DNA from: Bordetella parapertussis
GTDB lineage: Bacteria > Pseudomonadota > Gammaproteobacteria > Burkholderiales > SG8-41
NCBI GenBank assembly: GCA_945893125.1
Contig: CAMDDY010000003.1
Coordinates: 1 to 35,159 of the forward strand
DNA length: 35,159 nucleotides
Direction: 5' to 3'
Of this stretch, positions 9,176-17,612 are shown one piece after another. Position 1 is the first letter of the stretch; each line of letters opens with the position of its first letter. The notes under the pieces are model-generated. The model was given only the letters and a program-made list of their open reading frames with translations. It was not told where the DNA came from and searched no databases. The position numbers were made by a program, and so were the translations under genes.

Positions 9176-10375
9176 TTGTCCACACCACCCGCCACACTCG
9201 AAGCGCAGGATGAAAACGGCGCGCTGATCGCGCACCCTTTCTCGGCATTGCGCACGATCGACGGCCTTGCCGCCGTGGGCTGGCGCTCGGAGGCCGGTTT
9301 GCCGCCGCCGAAGCGCGTGGTGCTGATCGACGACACCATGACAGCCGACACGGCCTACCGCCTGGCGTGCGAAGGCACGGCCATGCTGTGGCGCGGCGAC
9401 TTTCAGAACGCGAAGCTTTTTTTGCAGGCGCTGGCGCGGCGCGTGGATCACGAGAAGCGCCGGCCACGCAAACCCAAAGTCGTGGCCGAACCGTCAAAAT
9501 CCGACGGCTTTAACCGCTATCGCCTCGCCCGCTCACAACGCGCCCGCACGCTGGGCATGCTGTTGATTCCGTTCGATGCCGGTCACGGCATACCACTGCG
9601 GCGCGCGCCGGATGTGGCCGAGGCCTGTGAAGCGGCTTACGGCGCGGCAACCGAACCGTACGTGGCGTCGCTGCGCGAACTGCTGGGCATGATCGGCGCG
9701 TTTGAGTGGCAGAAAAAAGGCGTTGAAGTGTCCGTGCTCGGCGCGCGCATTTACCCGCACTACGGCGTGTTCGCGCCGGTGCGCAGCGAGTATGTGCAAC
9801 TGGTGGCCGGGGCGCTTTTCGCCACGCGCGAACCGCCGCCACTGGCCTTCGACATCGGCACTGGCACGGGGGTGCTGGCCGCGTTACTCGCAAAGCGCGG
9901 TGTGGCGCGTGTGATCGCCACCGAGAATGATCCGCGCGCCCTGGCCTGTGCGCGCGATAATGTGCGGCGCTTGGCGCTTACGGATCGTATCGAGGTAGTA
10001 GAGGCTGATTTATTTCCGGAGGGACGTGCCCCGCTGATCGTGTGCAATCCGCCGTGGATCCCCGCGCGGCCCGCCACGCCGCTGGAACACGCGGTGTACG
10101 ACGCGGATAGCCGCATGCTGCGCGGTTTTCTCGCTGGCCTCGCGGCGCATCTTGCGCCCGGCGGCGAGGGCTGGCTGATTTTGTCAGACATCGCCGAGCA
10201 TCTGGGCCTGCGCACGCGTGACGAACTGCTGGCGTGGATCGACAAGGCGGGATTGAAAGTGCTGGGCAAAACCGATATCAAACCAAAACACCCGCGCGCG
10301 TCGGACGCGAGCGACGCGTTGCACAACGCGCGCGCGGCAGAGGTGACTTCATTATGGCGATTGGCGAGTGTGTGA
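9176..10375 (+). CDS. Class I SAM-dependent methyltransferase (small MTase domain, NPPW motif)
   Basis: LAFDIGTGTGVLAALLAKRGVARVIATENDPRALACARDNVRRLAL...VVEADLFPEGRAPLIVCNPPWIPARPATPLEHAVYDADSRMLRGFLAGLAAHLAPGGEGWLILSD; TTG start. Confidence 0.8.
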   Translation: MSTPPATLEAQDENGALIAHPFSALRTIDGLAAVGWRSEAGLPPPKRVVLIDDTMTADTAYRLACEGTAMLWRGDFQNAKLFLQALARRVDHEKRRPRKPKVVAEPSKSDGFNRYRLARSQRARTLGMLLIPFDAGHGIPLRRAPDVAEACEAAYGAATEPYVASLRELLGMIGAFEWQKKGVEVSVLGARIYPHYGVFAPVRSEYVQLVAGALFATREPPPLAFDIGTGTGVLAALLAKRGVARVIATENDPRALACARDNVRRLALTDRIEVVEADLFPEGRAPLIVCNPPWIPARPATPLEHAVYDADSRMLRGFLAGLAAHLAPGGEGWLILSDIAEHLGLRTRDELLAWIDKAGLKVLGKTDIKPKHPRASDASDALHNARAAEVTSLWRLASV

Positions 10376-11409
10376 TTAAACAGGCGTTGCGTGGGCGCCT
10401 GCCGAATGGCGGGCGCGCGGTAGCCATGCTCGCCGCACTGGGACTGTTTTCGCATGCGCAGGCCCAGATGCCATCGACGCCTTCGACCCCTTCCGCCAAC
10501 GCGGCGCAATCCTACCCCGCCAAACCGATCCGCTTCATCATCCCCTTCCCCGCCGCCGGCCCGCGCGACATTCAGGCGCGGCTGATCGCGCCCAAGATCA
10601 CCGAGACGTGGGGACAAGCGGTGGTGATCGACAACCGCGCGGGTGCGAACGGCATCATCGGCACTGAGCTCGCCGCCAAGGCGCCGGCGGACGGCCATAC
10701 GCTGGTGCTGATTTCGGCGGGCTTTGCCTCCGCTCCCGCGCTGTATGCGAAATTGCCTTACGACACCGTGCGCGACTTTGTGCCGGTGGCGCCGCTGACG
10801 TCCGGCCCCGGCATCCTGGTGGTCAATAATTCGCTGCCGGTGAAATCGGTGAAGGAATTCATCGCCTATGCGCGCACACGGCCCGGCCAGTTGCACTACG
10901 GCTCGGCGGGCAACGGCGCCGCCAGTCATCTGTCGGTGGAGCTGTTCAGCGTGATGACGGAAACGCGCTTCGGCCATGTGCCGTACAAAGGTATGGCGCC
11001 GGCGTTAAACGATGTGATCGGCGGGCAAATTCAAGTCAGCCTGCCGACCATCCCCGGCGGCCTGCCGCACGCACAGGCGGGACGCGTGCGCGCGCTGGGC
11101 GTCAGCGGCGCCAAGCGCTCGCCCGCCGCGCCCGAGATCCCGACGGTGGCGGAGGCCGGCGTGCCTGGTTTTGAAGCCACCAACTGGTACGGCATGGCAG
11201 CACCAACGGGCACGCCGCGCGCGATTGTGCTCAAGCTGAATCAGGAATTCACCCGCATCCTCGGCCTGCCGGATGTGCGCGGCAAATTGCTGAGCATGGG
11301 CATGGAGCCGGAAGCCAGCAGCGCCGACGCGTTCGCGGACTATCTCAAGCTGGAGATCAGCAAGTGGGCGCGGGTGGTCAAAGCGTCGGGCTTACGGCTT
11401 GAGATGTAA
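10354..11409 (+). CDS. TTT (Bug-type) substrate-binding protein 2
   Basis: Signal peptide GRAVAMLAALGLFSHAQAQ then YPAKPIRFIIPFPAAGPRDIQARLIAPKITETWGQAVVIDNRAGANGIIGTELAAKAPADGHTL; start ATG 10354 after gaggtgacttcatt, overlapping the MTase 3' end. Confidence 0.88.
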   Translation: MAIGECVIKQALRGRLPNGGRAVAMLAALGLFSHAQAQMPSTPSTPSANAAQSYPAKPIRFIIPFPAAGPRDIQARLIAPKITETWGQAVVIDNRAGANGIIGTELAAKAPADGHTLVLISAGFASAPALYAKLPYDTVRDFVPVAPLTSGPGILVVNNSLPVKSVKEFIAYARTRPGQLHYGSAGNGAASHLSVELFSVMTETRFGHVPYKGMAPALNDVIGGQIQVSLPTIPGGLPHAQAGRVRALGVSGAKRSPAAPEIPTVAEAGVPGFEATNWYGMAAPTGTPRAIVLKLNQEFTRILGLPDVRGKLLSMGMEPEASSADAFADYLKLEISKWARVVKASGLRLEM

Positions 11410-11419
11410 ATTATGTAAA

Positions 11420-11438
11420 TATTTGTTTATAAACAAAT
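11420..11438. promoter_or_regulatory. AT-rich palindrome (possible operator or terminator remnant)
   Basis: Perfect 18-bp palindrome atttgtttataaacaaat (11421-11438); tatttgtttataaac is repeated at 7492-7506. Confidence 0.35.
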
Positions 11439-11479
11439 AATTAAGCATTCGCAGTGAGTTAGCCCGCGCTCACTCTCAC

Positions 11480-12388
11480 TTACTTTGTGGCGGCAATCGC
11501 ATCCCACACCGGCAAATCACGCGCCTCGAACGGCCGATCCCAAGCCGCGCAATTGGCGCGATCCACAATCTCCACCGGCAACAAAATCTCACGCGGCACA
11601 CGTTCGCCGCGCAGGTGACGCAGCGCCGCTTCGGCGGCCAGGCACGCCATTTTCATGGCGTCAAAACTGGCGGTGGCGAGCATCGTGCCGGCCTTGATGG
11701 CATCAATCGCGGCGGGCACGGCGTTCACGCCGACAATCGGGCACAGCGGCAGTTTCGCGGCGGACATCGCCTCGATTACGCCCAGCGCCATCGCGTCGTT
11801 GGCGGCCAGCACCGCGTCGAACGCAACGCCACGCTTGAGAAACTGCGCCATCTCGCGCGCCGCGGCATTCTGCAAAAACTCGCCGTGCAGATCCGCCACG
11901 CGCGTGATATTCGGTGCGGCGGCAAAGGCTTCGGCAAAACCTTTTAGCCGGTCGCGCCCCGAAATCGATCCGTGCGTGCCCGCCAGCACCAGCACCCGGC
12001 CCCGCTGTTCTAAATGCGCGAACAAATGGTTGGCGACGCGCACCGCCAGCGCGCGATCATCCGAGCCGGCGAAGCTCACCCACTCGCCGCCCTGCAAACG
12101 ATTCACAAACGCAAACACCGGTATGCCCGCCGCGTTGAGTTTTTTTACCGAGGGAATCATCGCCTCGGCATCGGTGGCCACGAACAGGCAGGCATCGGGG
12201 CGCGCAACGATGGCCTGCTCGACCAAGGCCTGCTGCTGCCCGGCGTGATCCGGGATGTCGGGTATGTAATGCACGGTGCGCGCACCCATGCGTGCGGCCA
12301 CGCGATCGGTGCCCAGGCGCGCGGCAGCATAGGCGGGATTGAGATGGTTCTTGGTAAATACTGCGAGAGTGGGGGTGGGGGTGGTCAT
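11480..12388 (-). CDS. Periplasmic-binding-protein-like (ribose/sugar type, Peripla_BP_4-like) protein without evident signal peptide
   Basis: LAVFTKNHLNPAYAAARLGTDRVAARMGARTVHYIPD; DACLFVATDAEAMIPSVKKLNAAGIPVFAFVNR; VLVLAGTHGSISGRDRLKGFAEAF; DAVLAANDAMALGVIEAM. N-terminus MTTPTPTLAVFTKN starts directly in the domain. Confidence 0.75.
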   Translation of the reverse strand: MTTPTPTLAVFTKNHLNPAYAAARLGTDRVAARMGARTVHYIPDIPDHAGQQQALVEQAIVARPDACLFVATDAEAMIPSVKKLNAAGIPVFAFVNRLQGGEWVSFAGSDDRALAVRVANHLFAHLEQRGRVLVLAGTHGSISGRDRLKGFAEAFAAAPNITRVADLHGEFLQNAAAREMAQFLKRGVAFDAVLAANDAMALGVIEAMSAAKLPLCPIVGVNAVPAAIDAIKAGTMLATASFDAMKMACLAAEAALRHLRGERVPREILLPVEIVDRANCAAWDRPFEARDLPVWDAIAATK

Positions 12389-13260
12389 GAGGCGGCAAAC
12401 CTTTCCTGAAGTTCCATCAGACCCAGTTGTTCGAGCAAATCATGCAGCCGTTGCGCCGGACGCGGGCGCGGCAAATCCTTGTAGCTCGCGATAATCAGTT
12501 CATTCTTCAGCGAGTGTTCCCAGCCCACCAGCTCGGTGACATTGACCTGATAGCCGTGCGCCTCGAGTTGCAGGCAACGCAACACGTTGGTGATGTGACT
12601 GCCGAATTCGCGCGTGTGCAGCGGATGCCGCCACGCTTCGGTCAGCGCGCCGGTGTGTGAATCGGCGAGCGCGGCGCCTTTGTTTTTACGCAGCGCCGCC
12701 GCGACTTCTGCCTGACAGCACGGCGCCAGCACGATGAAGCGCGCGCGTTTTTGCAACGCGAAACGAATCGCGTCGTCGGTGGCGGTGTCGCAGGCGTGCA
12801 GCGCGGTGACGAGATCGAATTTTTCGGACAAATCTACCGATGGCGCCGATGCAATGGCGCCGGCCACCGGCAGGTCGATAAACGTCATGCGCGTGAAGCC
12901 CAGCGTCTGTGCCAGCGCGGCTGATTTTTGCACCAGTTCGCCGCGCGCTTCAATGCCGACAATGTGCGAAGCATCGTCACGCGATTTGAAAAATAAATCG
13001 TAGAGTATGAAGCCCAGGTACGATTTTCCCGCGCCGATATCCGCCACCTGCACGCTGCCGTGTTCTTGTGTGATCTGGTTAAGCAGCGGTTCGATAAACT
13101 GCGCCAGGTGATACACCTGTTTCAATTTGCGGCGGCTGTCCTGATTCATGCGCCCGTCGCGCGTGAGGATATGCAGTTCCTTCAGCAGCTCGATGGATTG
13201 GCCGGGGCGGATTTCGGGCGCCGACGGCGGCGTTGTGGTTTTGCTGCTGTGACGGGGCAT
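12385..13260 (-). CDS. SAM-dependent methyltransferase, Methyltransf_32-like
   Basis: VQVADIGAGKSYLGFILYDLFF; DLVTALHACDTATDDAIRFAL; FIVLAPCCQAEVAAAL (HACDTATD and PCCQ motifs). Start chosen at MPRHSSK (13260); the ORF extends to 13362. Confidence 0.7.
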   Translation of the reverse strand: MPRHSSKTTTPPSAPEIRPGQSIELLKELHILTRDGRMNQDSRRKLKQVYHLAQFIEPLLNQITQEHGSVQVADIGAGKSYLGFILYDLFFKSRDDASHIVGIEARGELVQKSAALAQTLGFTRMTFIDLPVAGAIASAPSVDLSEKFDLVTALHACDTATDDAIRFALQKRARFIVLAPCCQAEVAAALRKNKGAALADSHTGALTEAWRHPLHTREFGSHITNVLRCLQLEAHGYQVNVTELVGWEHSLKNELIIASYKDLPRPRPAQRLHDLLEQLGLMELQERFAAS

Positions 13261-13392
13261 CAGGCGAAAAACGCAAATGAAATGGGAAATGGTATTCGTG
13301 GGATGAGAATATGGCTTCGGCGCAGTGTAGCTGAACTCGCGGATAGGGGTATGATCGTGCATACGATCGTTTTCACTCCGGGAGTTCTCACC

Positions 13393-13500
13393 ATGAAATC
13401 CACGCGTTCCAACAGCGCCAGCGCGTCTTTCGATGTGATGGGGCAGTCAAACTCCGGCCCTTGCTCGATAGGCGCGGCGCCGACGGATCAATACCCGTGA
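13393..13500 (+). CDS. Small ORF, 35 aa, unknown
   Basis: ATG at 13393 after gggagttctcacc; MKSTRSNSASASFDVMGQSNSGPCSIGAAPTDQYP; no recognisable homology. Confidence 0.25.
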   Translation: MKSTRSNSASASFDVMGQSNSGPCSIGAAPTDQYP

Positions 13501-13629
13501 CTAGGCCCAAGCAGCCGGACGAGAGCTGACCGCCCCGCGTCTATCGCGCCAATTGTGTTCACCGGTAAATCAAGGATTTTCGCAACAGCGGGATCACCGC
13601 GTTAGACGGCATCGCAAACGCTTTCATTG

Positions 13630-14136
13630 ATGAAATCGGCCATTCGCCCCATCACCGAATCCGACGCGGCGGCCACCTGCGCGATCTACAACGCTTACGT
13701 GCTCGAAACGGTTATCACCTTTGAACAAACGCCCGTTATCGAAACGGACATGGCACAGCGCATCCGCGACACCACGGCGTTGTATCCGTGGCTGGTGGCC
13801 GAAATCAATGAAAAGATAGTCGCCTACGCGTATGCCACGCGCTGGCGCACGCGCGCGGCATACGATCACACGCTCGAAAGCACGATCTACGTCGACCTGC
13901 ATTACACTGGACGCGGCATCGCAAAACCGCTTTATCTGGAACTGCTGCGCGAGCTCAAAGCGCGCGGCGTACATGTGGTGGTAGGCTGCATCGCGTTGCC
14001 CAACGATGCGAGTATTGCGCTTCACGAGAAGTGCGGCTTCGTCAAAGTCGCGCACTTCCCGCGGGTGGGGCGCAAGTTCGAGCGCTGGGTGGATGTGGGG
14101 TTCTGGCAGGCCACTCTCACTGAAACGATGATATAA
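13630..14136 (+). CDS. GNAT family N-acetyltransferase (phosphinothricin acetyltransferase-like)
   Basis: IRPITESDAAATCAIYNAYVLETVITFEQTP; STIYVDLHYTGRGIAKPLYLELL; ALPNDASIALHEKCGFVKVAHFPRVGRKFERWVDVGFWQ. Confidence 0.88.
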   Translation: MKSAIRPITESDAAATCAIYNAYVLETVITFEQTPVIETDMAQRIRDTTALYPWLVAEINEKIVAYAYATRWRTRAAYDHTLESTIYVDLHYTGRGIAKPLYLELLRELKARGVHVVVGCIALPNDASIALHEKCGFVKVAHFPRVGRKFERWVDVGFWQATLTETMI

Positions 14137-14172
14137 CTATTTATTTTTACACCTATTTTTTAAGGGGCGCGT

Positions 14173-14589
14173 ATGCCAACTTCACTGCTCGCCGGAAGTT
14201 GCCTTTGTGGCGGCGTTAAATTCGATGTGACGCCGCCGTTCACGGCGTTTCGCTATTGCCATTGCACGCGCTGTCAAAAAGCGTCGGGCAGCGCGCACGC
14301 GGCGAATGCGTTCGTGGCGGCGGCGCAATTCCAATGGCGCGCGGGCGAGTCGTTGATCACACGCTACGACCACGCGCCCGCGCAACGTTTCGCGGTGTGG
14401 TTTTGCGGCACGTGCGGTTCACGCGTGCCGCACCCGGTGCGCGGGCGCGACGACATGCTGATCCCGGCGGGCCTGCTCGATCAGCCGCCGGCGGACATGG
14501 CGCGCCCGCAAAACAGCATATTCTGGGGCTCGCGCGCGGCGTGGTATGTTGAGCCGCACGACATGCCTTGTTTGAATGAATACAAGTAA
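14173..14589 (+). CDS. GFA-family (glutathione-dependent formaldehyde-activating-like) protein
   Basis: GSCLCGGVKFDVTPPFTAFRYCHCTRCQKASGSAHAANAFV; WFCGTCGSRVPH: CxCG...CHCxxC zinc-binding pattern. Confidence 0.88.
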   Translation: MPTSLLAGSCLCGGVKFDVTPPFTAFRYCHCTRCQKASGSAHAANAFVAAAQFQWRAGESLITRYDHAPAQRFAVWFCGTCGSRVPHPVRGRDDMLIPAGLLDQPPADMARPQNSIFWGSRAAWYVEPHDMPCLNEYK

Positions 14590-14605
14590 CCAACGAGGAT
14601 TTACC

Positions 14606-15583
14606 ATGCAACGAATACTGAATGTCGCCGCAGCTACTCTGCTGGCGCTTACCGCCGGCGCGTCATACGCACAAACCGCATCGGTTGCGTATCCCGACCG
14701 CCCGATCCGGCTGGTGGTGCCGTTCCAGTCGGGCGGCTCGTACGACCCCGTGGCGCGTGTGGTGGCGCACTACATCGGTGAGTCGATGAAGCAGCAGATC
14801 GTCACCGACAATCGCGGCGGCGCCAGCGGGCAATTGGGCGGCGAGATCATCGCGCGCGGCAATCCCGACGGCTACACCGTGGGCATACTCGGCAACAATC
14901 ACACTATCACCGCCGCGTTGAAAACCAACATGCCGTTCGACGTGCTGAAGGATTTTGTGCCGCTGATGCGCGTGGGCGTGGTGGATAACGCGGTAGTGGT
15001 GCATCCGTCGGTACCGGCGAAGTCGCTGAAAGAATTTATCGTGCTGGTGAAGGCCAATCCCGGCAAATACAACTATGGCTCCGGGGGTGCGGCGGGCACC
15101 ACGCATTTCGCGGGTGAATTGTTCAATTCGCTGGCGGGCAGCAAGGTGACGCATGTGCCGTATAAAAGCGGCGGGCCTGCGGTGGTGGCGCTGGTGGGGA
15201 ACGAAACGCAGATGATGGTGCTCAATATGATTAACGCCGATCCGCATATCAAGTCCGGCCGTCTGCGCGGGCTGGCGATGGCCTCCAAGGTGCGCCACCC
15301 GCTGCAACCCGAGTTGCCGACCTCCGCCGAAGCCGGATTGCCGGGATTGGAAATGACGCAGTGGTACGGGCTGGTCACGCCGCTGGGCGTGCCCAAGCCG
15401 ATAGTTGCGCGCTGGCTCAGCGAATTAAAACGCATGGTCGATACGCCCGAAGTCAGCAAACGGCTGGCTTCGCAGGGCGTGACGGCGTATTCCGAAACGC
15501 CGCAACAATTTCTCGATTTCATGAAGGCCGATATCGAGGTGAATCGCAAGATCGCCAAGATAGCGAACATCAAAGCCGACTGA
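14606..15583 (+). CDS. TTT (Bug-type) substrate-binding protein 3
   Basis: MQRILNVAAATLLALTAGASYAQ signal peptide; YPDRPIRLVVPFQSGGSYDPVARVVAHYIGESMKQQIVTDNRGGASGQLGGEIIARGNPDGYTV; HVPYKSGGPAVVALVGNETQM. Confidence 0.9.
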   Translation: MQRILNVAAATLLALTAGASYAQTASVAYPDRPIRLVVPFQSGGSYDPVARVVAHYIGESMKQQIVTDNRGGASGQLGGEIIARGNPDGYTVGILGNNHTITAALKTNMPFDVLKDFVPLMRVGVVDNAVVVHPSVPAKSLKEFIVLVKANPGKYNYGSGGAAGTTHFAGELFNSLAGSKVTHVPYKSGGPAVVALVGNETQMMVLNMINADPHIKSGRLRGLAMASKVRHPLQPELPTSAEAGLPGLEMTQWYGLVTPLGVPKPIVARWLSELKRMVDTPEVSKRLASQGVTAYSETPQQFLDFMKADIEVNRKIAKIANIKAD

Positions 15584-15590
15584 GCCGCCG

Positions 15591-15956
15591 ATGATCGCCG
15601 TGATTTTTGAAGTGCTGCCCGCCGAGGGCAAAGCGGACGAATATTTTGCCATCGCGGCATCGCTGCGGCCCGCGCTGGCAACAATCGACGGCTTTATTTC
15701 CATCGAGCGTTTCGAGAGTGTCACCACGCGCGGAAAGTTTGTGTCGATATCGTTCTGGCGCGATGAAGCCGCCGTGGCCGCGTGGCGTAATGTCGAGGGC
15801 CATCGCGTGGCACAAGCGAAAGGGCGCGACAGTATTTTTGCCGATTACCGGATTCGCGTGGCGTCGGTGATGCGCGATTACAGCATGACCGCGCGCGATG
15901 AAGCGCCCACCGATAGCCGCCAGGCGCACGGCAAATCCGGGGAACGTCATTCATGA
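15591..15956 (+). CDS. Antibiotic biosynthesis monooxygenase (ABM) domain protein
   Basis: MIAVIFEVLPAEGKADEYFAIAASLRPALATIDGFISIERFESVTTRGKFVSISFWRDEAAVAAWRNVEGHRVAQAKGRDSIFADYRIRVASVMRDY. Confidence 0.82.
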   Translation: MIAVIFEVLPAEGKADEYFAIAASLRPALATIDGFISIERFESVTTRGKFVSISFWRDEAAVAAWRNVEGHRVAQAKGRDSIFADYRIRVASVMRDYSMTARDEAPTDSRQAHGKSGERHS

Positions 15957-16450
15957 TTCGTATCGCCTATGTCGTGTTGGCCTTGCTGCCGGCATTGGCC
16001 CAGGCACAATGGATTAACGAGATTGTTGCGGCCACGGAACCGAATTGTGCCGTCGAAAGCCCCCCTGCCGCGGCGGGCATCGCGGCCACGCCGGGTGGTT
16101 TTGTGATGGTGTATCCGCGCAATGACGCGCTGCCGAAGCAGTACACCGGTTGCAAAGCGATGTGGGTGGTGGATGGCGAGCGATTCCGGCGCATGGCGAC
16201 GCTGTATTTCAAGGACGGCAATCTGGTGACGGGGGCGGCGCACAACACGCGTGATGTCTCGGGCAAGCTCGACGGCGCCTGCGCGTTTCCGGAAGGCAAA
16301 TCCTTGCTGCCGAATGCCGGCCGCCAAATCAAGGATACCGGCTGCGGCGGTTTCGCCCGGGATCCGTTCTACGACCTGCACTTGCCGACGTGGCCGCGCA
16401 GTTGTCTGACCGATCCCAACGCAGCAATTTGTCAGCAGGCTCCGCGCTAG
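15953..16450 (+). CDS. Predicted secreted Cys-containing protein of unknown function
   Basis: N-terminal signal peptide MIRIAYVVLALLPALAQAQ; 4-nt ATGA overlap with the ABM gene. Confidence 0.6.
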   Translation: MIRIAYVVLALLPALAQAQWINEIVAATEPNCAVESPPAAAGIAATPGGFVMVYPRNDALPKQYTGCKAMWVVDGERFRRMATLYFKDGNLVTGAAHNTRDVSGKLDGACAFPEGKSLLPNAGRQIKDTGCGGFARDPFYDLHLPTWPRSCLTDPNAAICQQAPR

Positions 16451-16600
16451 CGCGTCGCTTTCCACGGCGCGGTTTGACCAAGGTGTCATAGCGCCCTAAC
16501 ATGCGCCCTCCTTGCCTGCGATAAGGCAGCAAAAGGTGGCAACATGAATCGGGGGAACGGTTTCGTGCGATGGCCGGCATCCGCGTCACGCAAGCGTTTT

Positions 16601-16672
16601 ACAAAGACGCGAAGAACACCACGCAAAGAAATTCAACACCGGTTTTCTTTGCGTTTCCTTTGCGTCTTTGCG
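16601..16672. repeat. Intergenic inverted-repeat element
   Basis: acaaagacgcgaagaacaccacgcaaagaaa (16601-16631) versus reverse complement of tttctttgcgtttcctttgcgtctttgcgg (16644-16672); imperfect long hairpin. Confidence 0.6.
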
Positions 16673-16713
16673 GTAAAGACGTTGACCTTATATTTATCTT
16701 ATAGAGAGCCGCC

Positions 16714-17520
16714 ATGCCCACACTACAAGTCACTCCCGATTGCAATATGTATTACGAAGTCACCGACTTCGCCGAGCCGTGGCGCAGCCACGAAACCATT
16801 TTGCTGCTGCACGGCAATGCCGAAAGCGGCGAGGCGTATTACGGCTGGATGCCGGAACTCGCGCGCGACAATCGCGTGGTGCGCCCCGACATGCGCGGCT
16901 TTGGCCGTTCGACGCCGATGCCGCGCGATCACGCGTGGTCGCTCGATCGCATCGTTGATGATTTCATCGCGGTGATGGATCACCTGAAGATCGATAAATT
17001 TTATCTCGTCGGCGCGAAAGTCGGCGGCACCATGGCGATGCATCTGGCGGCGCGCCATCCGTCGCGCGTAAAAACCGTGTCGGCGTTGTCTTCACCCACG
17101 CGCGGCGAGGACGCAGGCGAGCGCTACCGCGCCTGGGTGCGGCTCATCGAAAAAAGTGGTGTCGGCGGTTGGGCGCGGGAAACCATGGGCAAGCGCCTTG
17201 GCAGCAACTTTCCCTCCGCAGGTGTCGAGTGGTGGATTAACCTCATGGGCAAGACGGCGTCTTCAACGCAATTGGGGTTCATCGGCTCCGTGCCCAAGGT
17301 CGATGTCACGCAGGATCTGCCGAATATTCGTTGCCCCGCACAGGTGATCACCACGCAAAACAATCCCATGTATTCGGTGGAAGTGATCCGCGCGTGGCAG
17401 CAGAAAATCCCCAACTCGGAATTGCTGGTGCTGCCGGCGGATGGCTATCACGTGGCGGCAACCGCGCCGGTGGCGTGTGCCAAGGCGGTGCTGGATTTTA
17501 TTGCGCGGCATAAATCATAA
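16714..17520 (+). CDS. Alpha/beta hydrolase
   Basis: ETILLLHGNAESGEAYYGWMPELARDNRVVRPDMRGFGRSTPM; FYLVGAKVGGTMAMHLAARHPSRVKTVSALSSPT; GYHVAATAPVACAKAVLDFI. The nucleophile-elbow residue differs from canonical G-X-S-X-G (GAKVGG). Confidence 0.85.
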   Translation: MPTLQVTPDCNMYYEVTDFAEPWRSHETILLLHGNAESGEAYYGWMPELARDNRVVRPDMRGFGRSTPMPRDHAWSLDRIVDDFIAVMDHLKIDKFYLVGAKVGGTMAMHLAARHPSRVKTVSALSSPTRGEDAGERYRAWVRLIEKSGVGGWARETMGKRLGSNFPSAGVEWWINLMGKTASSTQLGFIGSVPKVDVTQDLPNIRCPAQVITTQNNPMYSVEVIRAWQQKIPNSELLVLPADGYHVAATAPVACAKAVLDFIARHKS

Positions 17521-17530
17521 ACCCCTTCGA

Positions 17531-17594
17531 CACAGATTTACGCGGATGAACGCAGATTTTTCCGCAGTTAATCTGCGTAAATCTGCATCTGACG
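17531..17594. repeat. Intergenic inverted-repeat element
   Basis: cacagatttacgcggatgaacgcagattttt / aatctgcgtaaatctgc: arms are imperfect reverse complements. Confidence 0.6.
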
Positions 17595-17612
17595 TTTTTG
17601 ACTTTACAGCCA

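Noticed and set aside
13580-13615. attC-like GTTAGAC core near a small hairpin
   Set aside because: GTTRRRY match only; no matching RYYYAAC partner at the required distance, and no integron integrase seen.
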